Below, piece after piece: positions 27,085 through 36,724 of a stretch of DNA of 64,000 nt. This DNA is from Diplonema japonicum (Eukaryota > Euglenozoa > Diplonemea > Diplonemida > Diplonemidae), in assembly GCA_964019335.1 (NCBI GenBank), contig OZ025714.1, forward strand, positions 372,001 through 436,000, in the 5' to 3' direction. A program made the position numbers and the translations under genes. The notes under the pieces were generated by a model. The model saw nothing but the letters and a program-made list of their open reading frames with translations, was not told the DNA's origin and searched no databases. How positions within the stretch are numbered: the first letter of the stretch is position 1; every line of letters begins with the position of its first letter.

Positions 27085-27904
27085 TTTTTTTTTTTTTTTA
27101 CTTTAGGTGAAGAGGGATAAGAAAGAAAAAAAAAAGAAAATACGAATGAACAAGGGGTTCCTCTTTTTTTTTTTTTTTTTTAAATTTCCCTATTGTTCTT
27201 AGAAAATTAGGAAATAGGAGGTAAAGGAAAAAAAAAGGGGGGGGGAAAGGCAGAAATGCTGTGAGAAAAAAACTGGTCGGGACCAATTTCCCGTCGTGTG
27301 TGGTGGAGCCTCCTGATAAAGAGCAGGTGTGATGCTTGGGAAGAATCACTAGCTGCTCCACGCCGAGGTCTGGGTACGTGTCTCGGCCATGTTTTGATGT
27401 AGAAAAAAAGAAAAAAAAAAAAAAAAAAAAGAAGGGGGGAAAAAACCGGTTGCCCCCCTTCTCCCATCTTCTTTTCTTTTCTATTTTAGTAAAGAATGAG
27501 TACAAAAAAAAAAAAAAAAAAGAAATGTGAATAGTGAGGTTTTAACTGAGATTTTTTTTTTCTTCCTCTTTTATGTAAGTAATATGTGGCTTTTTGAACC
27601 CCCCGGAAAATAGTTCAGTCTCCCAGTTGAAGCCGCTTTTTTCCTCCACTACTTTTTAGTTTTAGCCCCTAAACGCCCAAGCGGACGTTTTTTGTCCTTA
27701 TTTCAAGATTTGCTTTCGCTAAGTACTTTTTTTTGAACATGGCCTTCAAAATATGGTATTGTTAGGCGGTATATTTTGACTTAGTACTATATTTTGCGTT
27801 AAAAGTTTTTTTTTTTTTTTTTTTTTTTTTTGTTTTAATTGAAACCGGCAGGGGGTGGGCTTATAATGAAATCAGGTAGTCAAAAATAGCAGCGAAAGCG
27901 TTAA

Positions 27905-27939
<35 letters not shown>

Positions 27940-28868
27940 CCTCCTGTGATCATCTCGAGGGCGTTTTGAGAGAAAAGGAGAGGGGGAAAAAAGAAAAAAA
28001 GAAAGAAAAAAAAAAAAGCATCGCCTCAAACGGCTTCTAGACCACCTCAATGCAGGCACATAGGGAACAGAAAGCCCACTTAGCGCTGCGAAAGAAGGGA
28101 ATGAAACACGCAACTTATGGCGGGATGGCTGCACACAATTGAGCACATTATATGGTAAGGGGGAGAGAGATAAATTTCGATAAAGAGTCAGCAATAAAAT
28201 AGACACACCTGGGGAGGGAGGGAGGAGGGGGGGGGGGGGGGGGGGGTCAATAGGAAAGAGGGAGGAGGGGGCAGCATTTACTGATGGCTTGTTCTTTTTT
28301 ACACATAAAAAAAAAAGGAAAAAACAAATTAAACAGCACTCGGTTTTTTTTTTTTTTTTTTTTTTTTCTTTTTCAGCCATGTTTGATATCAGATAGCTGG
28401 CGTTCCCCATCCCCCCGTCCTTCCTGTTCTATGCCACGCTTTTTTTTTTTTTTTAGATTCATTATTCTCTTTTCATTTTTTTTTCTCTTTTATTCTGTTC
28501 TTTAAAAATAAAAGTCACATTACGTCTATATCCCGTCAGGCATCCCTCTTCTTCCGTAGAAGATGACTCAGAATATTGCTATTTTTTTTTCTTCTGTTAA
28601 AAACAATGGTGGTGGGGGGGGGGGGGGGGGTGAATATTGTCGTGCGCATCAGCGGTAGGTCTTTTTACCCAAAAAACCCTGACGACTACTGGCGTTTGAC
28701 AACAGGAAAAAAAGAATCCCGTGTAAACAATTAAAAAAGAAAGAAGGGAGAAAAAAAAAAGAATTGGCGATGTCATGCACGCAAAAAGTTACAAAGTTTT
28801 TCTTTTTAACCTGACAACGATAATATTTCGATATTTGTGCCAACATTTCCTTACAACACTAGGTGTTG

Positions 28869-28905
<37 letters not shown>

Positions 28906-29099
28906 GGAAAATGAGAACTTGAGAAACAGATTGGGGAAACAGCGCCCCATACATACCCTCAGCCCAAAAGAAAAAAAAAGGGGGAAAATAAAAAAGGGAA
29001 ACAAAAAAAAAAAAAAAAATACGATAGGCATTTTAATTTTTTCGTTTCGTCTTAAAGCTAACTATACAGCGGCCCCCAAATATCAAATAAAGAGACCTT

Positions 29100-29138
<39 letters not shown>
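27085..29138. other. gene-poor, homopolymer-rich stretch
   Basis: Two kilobases with many A, T and G runs (T at 27806-27831, A at 27907-27938, G at 28229-28246, G at 28613-28630, T at 28870-28901, A at 29101-29134). Islands at 27265-27405 and 28020-28260 are of normal composition and locally open on both strands, so could be isolated exons, but no start, stop or family can be tied to them. No RNA gene recognised. Confidence 0.45.
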
Positions 29139-30923
29139 AAAGTACAGGACAAGCCCCGCTAGAGGGCCGCCCTATGGGAGGGGGGGGGTCTATCTGTTAA
29201 TACTCCCCTTCTGGAGCATTGCTTTCATCCCGATTGTGGCTGTGAGCGTCTTGCGGAGTCGTGTGATGCGATCCCGCTTGTAGGCGGCCTTCAAATCCAT
29301 CAGCTTGTCGTGCGTGGACTGGGTAGCAAAAATGGGCCTCCTGGAGAAGCCTATAGCTGCCTTTCCTCCTATGGCGATGAGGGACTTCACCCTTTTCTGC
29401 TCATCCGCTGGGAAGGGGCGTCGCTTCTTCCGTGCCCTGCACGCTGCGTTTATCTTTACGATTAGGGCCTTGATTCTGCGTGCCCTATCTTCCAGCAGGC
29501 CTCCTAATGATTTACCGGTCGTCCATTCGAAGTCAATGGCTAGCTCCACCGCCGACACCTCCGAGGTGGTGTCCTTCTCCACCCAGCGCAGCTGTGACAA
29601 CCATTGTAGCAGCGGGTTCAGGTACTGGGACAGGACCCCACCCACTCCCTCGAGCTCGCCTGCTATCGGAACGGGGCATCTCTTTCCTACTACATTTCGT
29701 TCCCACGGTAGCGGCTGTGTGTTGACGTCCTCCTTCTGCATGAGCTCCACGTCCCGCTTCTCAACCACCACGGCCAAGTATCGTTGCAGTTTTTCCAGGT
29801 ATGCAAAGGCATGTCCTCTCGGCAGTATCCTCTCGGCAGTATTGCGTGTAGCTCAAGACACAGGGGCCATCCCGTCCTGTCGCGCAGCGGTTCCAAACCG
29901 TCCTGTGCCAGCTCGTCCCGTGCGCAGGCACACTCGTAGAGCTGATGGCGGAGTAAGGTTACCGGTGGTGACTCACACAGGTCACACCTGAACCCTTGTG
30001 TGCGTGGTACTTCCGTCGTTGGGACGTGGTCTATGCTGTCCCCGTCTCCCTCGGTGCCATCTCCTTCTGGTGCCAGGGGGACGCTCCTTTGACTCGTACC
30101 TGCATGCGGGCTAAGGTAGGGGACCCCTCCGGCGATCACCCGTCTCAGGCAGTAGGACATGAGTGGGTCCTTGGCTGTCTTCCACAGTTGGTTGGTTTTG
30201 GGATCCGCTCCCGCCTCCATCCCCTTCACTGTGCTTCTTTCGTTCGCCAGTGACCTGCTCCGGGCTTTCCTCACCGCGTCCCTAAAGGCGTGCCCGCGCT
30301 CGGCCCAGGGTTTGTTCCTACAGTCTAGCAGCTGCGTCCAGCTCCACCCTATGTAGGGGAGCCACCGACAGATCAGGTTGCCTACTGGCCCCATTGGGAT
30401 GGACCCCGTGCCGCACCCCGCAGCGATCCGTGTGCATCTCTGTCGCAGTCTCTCGTCGTCAAGCGCTCTGGACACTACCTTCAGGGAGTGGTATATCACA
30501 TAGGAGGGGGTCGCTGGTGTGCCCCTTCAAGAGGACCGTGTTGACCGCGGTTGGAGATCGTCCACGATGATGCGGGCCCCACAGATTGCATGTTACCCTC
30601 GTTGACAACTTCTTGAGTATCTCGTCACATGGGGGAGAGAACGGCCCGCTGTAGAGGCATGACGGGAGTACTGTCGTGCTGACCATGTGTGCTTTGGTCT
30701 CGAAAGCTAATCTCGTGCACCCTAGCCGGTCTAGTGAGTCAAGTGCATCCGTGGATGGTCTGTTCCATTTCGTTCCTGTCCTGCGCGTGTTGATCCTCAC
30801 GCCAAGCCCTTTGAAGTCCGTCACTGTCTTGTAAGGTACAGCAACTACCGAGCCTTTCCTATTCGCCGTACGGTCTCCTACGACTCTCGACTTGTAACCC
30901 TCTGCGGTGCCAAAGCCAACCAA
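29139..30923 (-). pseudogene. 5'-truncated, frameshifted non-LTR retrotransposon (LINE) remnant
   Basis: Three overlapping minus-strand frames (30923-30459, 30499-29690, 29777-29190) together read as the C-terminal part of a LINE polyprotein. The first gives the post-palm/thumb of reverse transcriptase (KTVTDFKGLGVRINTRRTG, then AHMVSTTVLPSCLYSGPF). The second holds a C-terminal zinc finger CDLCESPPVTLLRHQLYEC (C-x2-C-x9-H-x4-C). The third has VELAIDFEWTTGKSL and a basic tail. Two frameshifts and loss of the endonuclease and catalytic RT core mean it is dead. Both edges abut T-rich sequence in element sense; there is no obvious poly-A tail. Clade not assignable. Confidence 0.8.
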
Positions 30924-30988
30924 AAAAAAAAGAAAAGAAAAGTAGAAATTTTTTCACAAGGCACCCGTTTTGTAGTGAAGTGACACGC

Positions 30989-31039
<51 letters not shown>

Positions 31040-31096
31040 AATTTTTTTATACTCCTTTCCCCTCCAAAGAGAAGGAAGGCGGTAAGGGGAGAGAAC

Positions 31097-31190
31097 AAAC
31101 TAATTTGGCGCTTCATTTCTTCGTGCGCACGAGCAGTATTTTACCAAATAAAATATCTCATCACACTGCCATCACCAACTAGTTTCTTTT
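31097..31190. repeat. second copy of the ACTAGTT MITE core
   Basis: This stretch matches 26224-26316 at most positions (shared blocks TTTGGCGCTYCATTT, GTGCGCACGAGC, ATTTTACC.AATAAAAT, CTGCCATCA..AACTAGTTT). The left terminal repeat is mutated to ACTAATT. It sits 3' of the PX-domain gene in an otherwise homopolymeric gap (30924-31355) that also has a ~50-nt T-run and a (TTC)7 tract. Confidence 0.7.
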
Positions 31191-31355
31191 TTGTCATTTT
31201 TTTTTTCTTCTTCTTCTTCTTCTTCTTAACAAAACAAAAAAATTAAGGAAGGAAAAAAAAAAAAAAAAAAAAAAAAACACACAACAAAAAAAAAAAAAGC
31301 ACTCGGAGTCGCAAGAAAAAAAAAAAAAAAAGTTCATCAGTATCATATTCCCCTT

Positions 31356-32321
31356 TTAGAAAACTCTAGCAGGGTAAATATTATCGGGAGACGACGAGAC
31401 CCTTGACAAGGGGGTCGGTGAAAACAGACACCTTTTTGCAGGCTCATCGTCACAGCCATTAACAGCATGGTTGGAAGAAAGGGGAAGTTCGTAAGACAAA
31501 GGTTTGTAATTCTCCGAATCTGAACGGGTGATAGATATGCTGCAAGAAGAGAAGTCGTAGGAGGTGGGCTGGCTGCGCGAGGATCCACTGTCCGACATTT
31601 TCGAATACCTAGACTTGTCCCTGACAGGGAAGGGGAACGCAACACCAGAACCATACTTCTCGCTGAACCTGTAGTCTGTCAAAAATATCTGGGCCTCTAA
31701 TGTAGTGGGTAATTTCTCAGGAAATTCTTCCACCCACTGGCAAAAGGCTCCGAATTCACCTCGTCGAGCCTCTAACAAATCAAGATGTTCGCCCTTGGCC
31801 TCTGTTATCTCATAGTAGTGCCCAGTGTCGTCATGAAAATATCTAGCCCAGGGCAGGGAATAAACAGTGTTTTTTGTAGGGTCTGATCTGTGGTGGGCGA
31901 GCCAGAGCGTTTCAACAGTTAGCTGGCTATACGTTTTTTCCTCGTGAAGGAATTTGTCAAGCGATGCCGCGACGTTGTTGTCGGTAAGTGAGACCGTTAA
32001 CAGTTCTGCCAGATATCGTTCCAGGCCCAGTCTCCGCTTCTCGATTTTCTTTTTTGATATATTTGTAGCCGGTTTGAACAGCCCGGCTTTCCTCGGGAGC
32101 CTTGCTTTTTTCCGTGTGCCGCTTGCTTTCCCGAAGAATATCCGGTAAAGGCTTTTGTGTAACAATGCGAAATCGCTGTACCTTTTGCAAACCTTCCACC
32201 TTGCCTGGCCCGATGATATTTCCACACCATATCTCACCACCAAGCTCATCCTGCCGTAGTCCAGAGATGCATAGGGGATTTTTATTTTTACATTTTCGAG
32301 GTTGTCTAAAATTGTGTGCAT
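31356..32321 (-). CDS. PX-domain protein (sorting-nexin-like)
   Basis: A 321-residue protein with an N-terminal PX domain at residues about 8-130. It shows VRYGVEISSGQARWKVCKRYSDF (the RYSDF motif whose arginine contacts PI3P), a basic/proline loop (KKARLPRKAGLF), and KRRLGLERYLAELL, the conserved R..LE.YL helix. PX domains recruit proteins to endosomal phosphoinositides. After the domain there is a ~90-residue segment with aromatic blocks (PWARYFHDDTGHYYEIT), then a Ser-rich disordered tail. No BAR domain is evident, so it is an SNX-like adaptor rather than a canonical SNX-BAR. The A8 leader before the ATG is typical of the window. Confidence 0.85.
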   Translation of the reverse strand: MHTILDNLENVKIKIPYASLDYGRMSLVVRYGVEISSGQARWKVCKRYSDFALLHKSLYRIFFGKASGTRKKARLPRKAGLFKPATNISKKKIEKRRLGLERYLAELLTVSLTDNNVAASLDKFLHEEKTYSQLTVETLWLAHHRSDPTKNTVYSLPWARYFHDDTGHYYEITEAKGEHLDLLEARRGEFGAFCQWVEEFPEKLPTTLEAQIFLTDYRFSEKYGSGVAFPFPVRDKSRYSKMSDSGSSRSQPTSYDFSSCSISITRSDSENYKPLSYELPLSSNHAVNGCDDEPAKRCLFSPTPLSRVSSSPDNIYPARVF

Positions 32322-33075
32322 TTTTTTTTCCCCCTCTCAACCTTTGATTTTGTGAGTGTTTTGTGGGAACTATTAAAAAAAAATGGATCTTTCCTCCTAT
32401 CACACCACCGCTTTTTTTTTATATATTGGGGGGAGTGGGGGGGGGGGGGGGGGGGGGGGGGTTGTTAGAAATCCCGATATTCAGGCAGAACCATAAGACA
32501 GACCTCCTTTGATATACCACACTAAAAGGGATTGCAAAGAAACACCCAGGGTGCTTTCCCCCCCCCCCCCTTCTTCTTTTTTTTTGCGGCCACTTTGGTG
32601 TTATATTTCCCCCCCGTTTTTTTATTTTCTCTTTTTTTTTTTAAAAATAAGAAGTTATGTTACTTAAGTCTTTTTTTTCGGTTCTTTTTTTTTTTTTTTT
32701 CCCTTCAATTGTGTACCTTCCTCTCCTTCTACTTTTTTTTTGAGGGAGAACCCACGGTATTCTTAGAGGGAGGGGGGGAGAAAAAAAAAAGCAAAATAAA
32801 AAAAAAGAAAAAAAGGATGTTAGAAAAAGGGGGAAACAAAAAAAAAAGAAAAAGAAATCTTTAAACGAAGCGAGGCCCATGTGTATAAAGGGAGAGAAAA
32901 AAAAAAGAAAAAGAAAAGCAACTCATTTGAAACATAGCAGGCGGCTCTCTGTACTCAACGCAAGGAAGAGAGGGGGGGAAAAAAGAGAAGACGAAATAAA
33001 GGAACATGAAGAGGATAGATAACTAAGGCCACGCCACACAGGTAACTATAAAGAGACAGGACACTGAACACAGGT
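32322..33075. other. intergenic, G-tract of about 27 nt and T/A runs
   Basis: A G-run of roughly 27-30 nt near 32434-32461 is the longest G tract in the window. Further A- and T-rich tracts fill 32570-32920. 32940-33075 is normal-complexity sequence, probably the 3' UTR region of the NYN gene. No coding frame. Confidence 0.45.
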
Positions 33076-34964
33076 TCAACCCCCTTGTAGCTCTCTGCCG
33101 ATCTGGTCCTGCATCTGCCTCAGCTTTGCTATCGCGTCGACCTGCTGCTGTGTGGGGGGGTACCCCTGCTTGCTCATTGCATCGGTGTAGGTGACGAGCT
33201 GCTGTTGGATCTTCTGCCATGCCTGCTGCTTGGCCATCACATTCATTTGAGGTGCCTGGGCGGGCTGCTGTGGGTACATCTGCTGCGGGGCTGCTTGTGG
33301 CTGTTGTTGCTGCATGTGCACTGCTGCGGGTTGCTGCTGTTGCACTTGCGGTTGCACAAGCTGTGGCTGCTGGACTGGTGCTTGCATGTGCACGGGAAGG
33401 TTGGGGTTAGCATGCTGCGGTTGTTGTGGTTGCTGCTGTGGTTGTGGCTGGGACTGCGGCTGCTGCGGCTTGGGTCTCTCCCACGTGGTGCGCTGTGCTC
33501 TTGTCATAGGGTCGGTGAACACGAAGTACGGTCTGTAATGTATATGCTTTAAATGTGTGGCGGCATACTTCTTTGTGTTGTTGTCAAACACTTCTGTCCA
33601 GTTGGGAGGCAGGGGCTGAGGCTGAGACTGCTGCGGCGGTTGTTGTGGTTGTTGTTGCTGCTGCTGCTGTTGGAACTGCTGTGTTTGTTGCTGCTGCTGC
33701 GGCTGTTGCTGCTGCTGAAACTGTTGCTGTGTTTGTTGCGGCTGCACCTGTTGCGGCTGCACTTGCTGCTGCACCTGTTGCGGCTCCGGTGGTTGTACAG
33801 CTTCCTCCTCTCTCTCCTTCCTAGCGTCGGCACCAGGAAGCGGCAAAGGGAGCGACGGCCCTTCCGGCACATGAGCAGGTGTTGTGCTAATAACTGGTTC
33901 CTAAAGTGATTTTTTTTTTAAATCCTTGTGCTGTGACTGCATACCGGGACAACCTCCTTAGGCTCTTCGACCTTCTCCTTCTCTTCACTAGCCTTCTCGC
34001 CACCCATCAAGAAGTCGAAGGACAGCATGGACCCCGGTATGGGTGGCGGCGCTGAGCCAGCGGTCGTGGTCGGCGGGGGTGGTGCCTCCGGCATCAGGGC
34101 AAGGGTCTCGAGGAAGCTGTTCTGCTTCTCAGGCTCGGGTTCAGGTTCGGGCTTCGCCTCGATTTTGGGAGGTTGCTTCTTCTCCTCTTCCTTGTCGTGC
34201 TTGAGGTCCATGAAGAAGAGCGAATCGTTCGCAGCAAGGTCGGCCGCCTGTTGCTCCCAAGGCAGGGGGGATTTAGAGGGTGCGTTGGAGCTGGCCTTTG
34301 TGGCTACCTGCTGGGGAATGGTAGAAGGTGGGGGAACAGGCTTGCCATTGCAGGTCAGCGTAACAACAGGGAGCATATCAGCACTGCTGAGATCGATGGT
34401 GCCTGTGCCGTAGGCCTTCAGCTCGGGGGCAATGTCCCCGCAAGACGAAAAGTAAGCATAGTAGACCGCGACGGACTCATCGTTGCTCAGCACGTCTAAG
34501 CATGACTCGAGAGGGGCATCACCAGGCATTACGACGAAGGTCCTCACATCTTGTTTGTAGCACAGCTGCATCATCCTTGTTGCCAAGGACACCCCCACAG
34601 CTTGCGACCTCCCAGGGAGGATCCCATTAGCCTTGTTGGCAAATGGACAGGTCGGCACAAGGCAATTCAGTCTCAGTGCGCATTCCTTGTTGTACTTGCA
34701 CTTCTTGTGTTGGCAGTGTGCTCCTTTGTCCACTGCTTGTGTCCTGTCTACCCTGTATGAGTTCAGCTTCAGCCGCTTTAAGAACTCTGCCTCGTCGGCC
34801 ATTTGCAGATCGCCCTCTACGCACACCGCCAATTTCTGCTTGAATGACACATTGCACGTCGTACTCAAAAGCTTCCACAGAGCCTCGGTGTCGACGGTCA
34901 GCCCTAAGGCATCCTGGCAGTCCAGCAAGTACTGGGTGTTGAGCAGCAGCCCTGCTTTAGACAT
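33076..34964 (-). CDS. NYN-like domain protein with zinc-binding insert, Q-rich region and WW-like domain (2 exons)
   Basis: Exon 1 is 34964-33945 (340 codons) and exon 2 is 33900-33076. They are joined across a 44-nt intron (33901-33944, GTATGC...CACTTTAG) in phase 0, giving 614 residues. Exon 2 has no ATG of its own near its 5' end, which supports the join. Residues 1-200 resemble a NYN/PIN-like nuclease: AGLLLNTQYLLDCQDALG, EFLKRLKLNSYRVD, and FVVMPGDAPLESCLDVL. A Cys/His insert lies between (HCQHKKCKYNKECALRLNC). Expected acidic residues are replaced (LLLN, GVSLAT) and only one Asp (PGD) remains, suggesting RNA binding without cleavage. Exon 2 is glutamine-rich with an extended WW-like segment (LPPNWTEVFDNNTKKY). 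Confidence 0.72.
33901..33944 (-). other. 44-nt spliceosomal mini-intron
   Basis: Donor GTATGC at 33944, acceptor CACTTTAG at 33901. The intron contains an A10 run and an in-frame stop (ATTTAA), so it must be removed for the downstream Q-rich frame to be translated. Confidence 0.7.
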
Positions 34965-35244
34965 ATTCCCCCCCCTCTCTCTCTCTCTCTCGTTCCTTCT
35001 CGTTTTGTTTCAGAAGTTAAAGGGGGAAAGGGGGCAACAAAAGGAAACTCGTGCTTGCGTGGAAGAAGAAAAAAAAAAAAAAAAGAACAATGGGGGACGG
35101 GAAAATCTTATTCTACAAGTATAAAAAAAGAAAAAAAAAAAGAAGAAAAAAAAAACAATGGAAGATGAGAAAAAAAAAAAAAAAAAAAAAAAAAAAGGGG
35201 CAGGTTTGAAAACTCTGCAGAAACGCGCTTCGCCCCCTTTTCTT

Positions 35245-35742
35245 TCAACGAGCATAAGGATGGATCACCTTACCAGGCCACACCTGTTCCATGGCTTCTT
35301 GGGTACGATGGGGAACGGGTGTTCGCGGGAGTTGTTGATAAGGCAAAGGGGCATCGTCCCGCTCAGATGAGGTGCTTTGGGGAAGACTGGGGGACCCCAG
35401 ACGCTCAAGGATCTCTGTTATTTCAGCAATATTTCGCGAGGGTGCTGCTGGGGTTTGGGGTGCAGGGGCACCTCTTAATATGCCCCCAATAGGTACTGTC
35501 TCGAAGTTAGGCTCATTGTCACTACTCCCCGGTACTGGTACTGGTACTGGAGCTAGAAACATCTCGGTCGTGTGCTTTCGAGCTGAGGGGACGATCCCCT
35601 CGCCGAGCCCCTTCTCCACACGATGCAGTTCAGACCTCGCGAAACTTATTAGTTTCCATTTCTCCTCACCGTCTGCCAGCATCCGAAGCTCGGAAAAGGC
35701 CTCTTTTATTTTCAACCTTAGTTTGTAGCCTTCGGGCTCCAT
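35245..35742 (-). CDS. hypothetical 165-residue protein
   Basis: The open frame extends to 35790, but TTCCATTGTAG just downstream of that ATG looks like the leader splice acceptor, and a GGAGGAA purine leader precedes the second ATG. I therefore take MEPEGYKLRLKIKEAFSEL as the start. Residues 1-60 are helical (SELRMLADGEEKWKLIS, then ARSELHRVEKGLG). The rest is proline-rich with a PVPVPVPG run and a short helix IAEITEILERLGS. No domain recognised. It lies in the usual direction between the NYN gene and the giant surface protein. Confidence 0.55.
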   Translation of the reverse strand: MEPEGYKLRLKIKEAFSELRMLADGEEKWKLISFARSELHRVEKGLGEGIVPSARKHTTEMFLAPVPVPVPGSSDNEPNFETVPIGGILRGAPAPQTPAAPSRNIAEITEILERLGSPSLPQSTSSERDDAPLPYQQLPRTPVPHRTQEAMEQVWPGKVIHPYAR

Positions 35743-36724
35743 TTCCTCCCCCCCCCCCCCCTTCCCCGCTCTACAATGGAAGTTTGACACAAATATGGAA
35801 AAGTATAAAACAAAGTTTTTTCTTTCTTTCTAGCAGTTCGGTGCGTCCCCAGGACCCCCCCCCCCCCCCCCCCCCCGGTCTTCTTCCTAGTTGAGTCAAA
35901 CCCATACCCACCACTAAAACTACTTATCTACGGCTATAAATTCCAAAGAAAAGTAACAGAAGGAAAATGTCGGCAAACAAAGAAGAATAAGAAAAAAACT
36001 TGTTGCCTTGGTTCATAGGGAAAAGAGAGGGAACCTTGCGTCCTTAAACAGAGACCAGTCGCACTTTAAGCGCGGGGGGGGGGGGGGGGGGTGATTTGCA
36101 CCTGGGGTAGTAGTAAGCGGTTTTCTTTCATTTTTATTTATTTCCTTTTTTTTTTTGTCTTCTTGTCTTCTTTTCGTATCATGCAATACCTTTATGGCAG
36201 TACCATATCAAAAAAATGAGAGGGGGAAAAAAAGGACTAAACACATGGAAAAGGGGCAGGGGAACGGCAAAAGGGAATTTGATAAGGCAATGGGGCATAA
36301 AAAGTATTTCAAAGATAAAGTTGAAATAGGGGGGAGGGAGGGGGGCAGGCTTTAAAAAATCTAGAATAATTGAAAAAAAAAAAAGAAATGAGAGACGAGG
36401 AAGGGAAAGGGTAAGTTTACCCTCTTTTTTTTTTAATTTTTTAAAATACGGGAAGGGGTTTCGGTTCACCACTACTTTCTTTTATTGTTACTATTTTTTT
36501 TTTTTTTTCTTCACATACGCCTTTTCTTCCTCCCCTGAGCAAAACCAAAGAAGAAAAAAAAAACAAAAAGGGTCAGAGGACCCCACTCCTTTGAAAACAG
36601 CTTGCACCTCACAAGGACTTCGAAAAGTGCGTTTTGTTACTACCATTAAAACCAAAACAAAAACCAAAACAAAAACAAAAAAAGACCCACAAAGAAAAAC
36701 CGAAAAAAAAAAGTATCTCTTTCT
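35743..36724. other. intergenic with long C and G tracts
   Basis: A ~27-nt C-run at about 35850-35876 and a G-run of about 18 at 36074-36091 stand out, with A/T runs and repeated AAAACCAAAACAAAA near 36640-36680. 36150-36360 includes an open plus-strand frame of 66 codons that is purine-biased and not supported. This gap lies 3' of the giant membrane protein. Confidence 0.45.

Noticed and set aside
27265-27405. Possible exon (open on both strands) downstream of the plus-strand gene
   Set aside because: Reading frames on both strands are open and no junction gives a uniquely convincing continuation; noted only as unique sequence.
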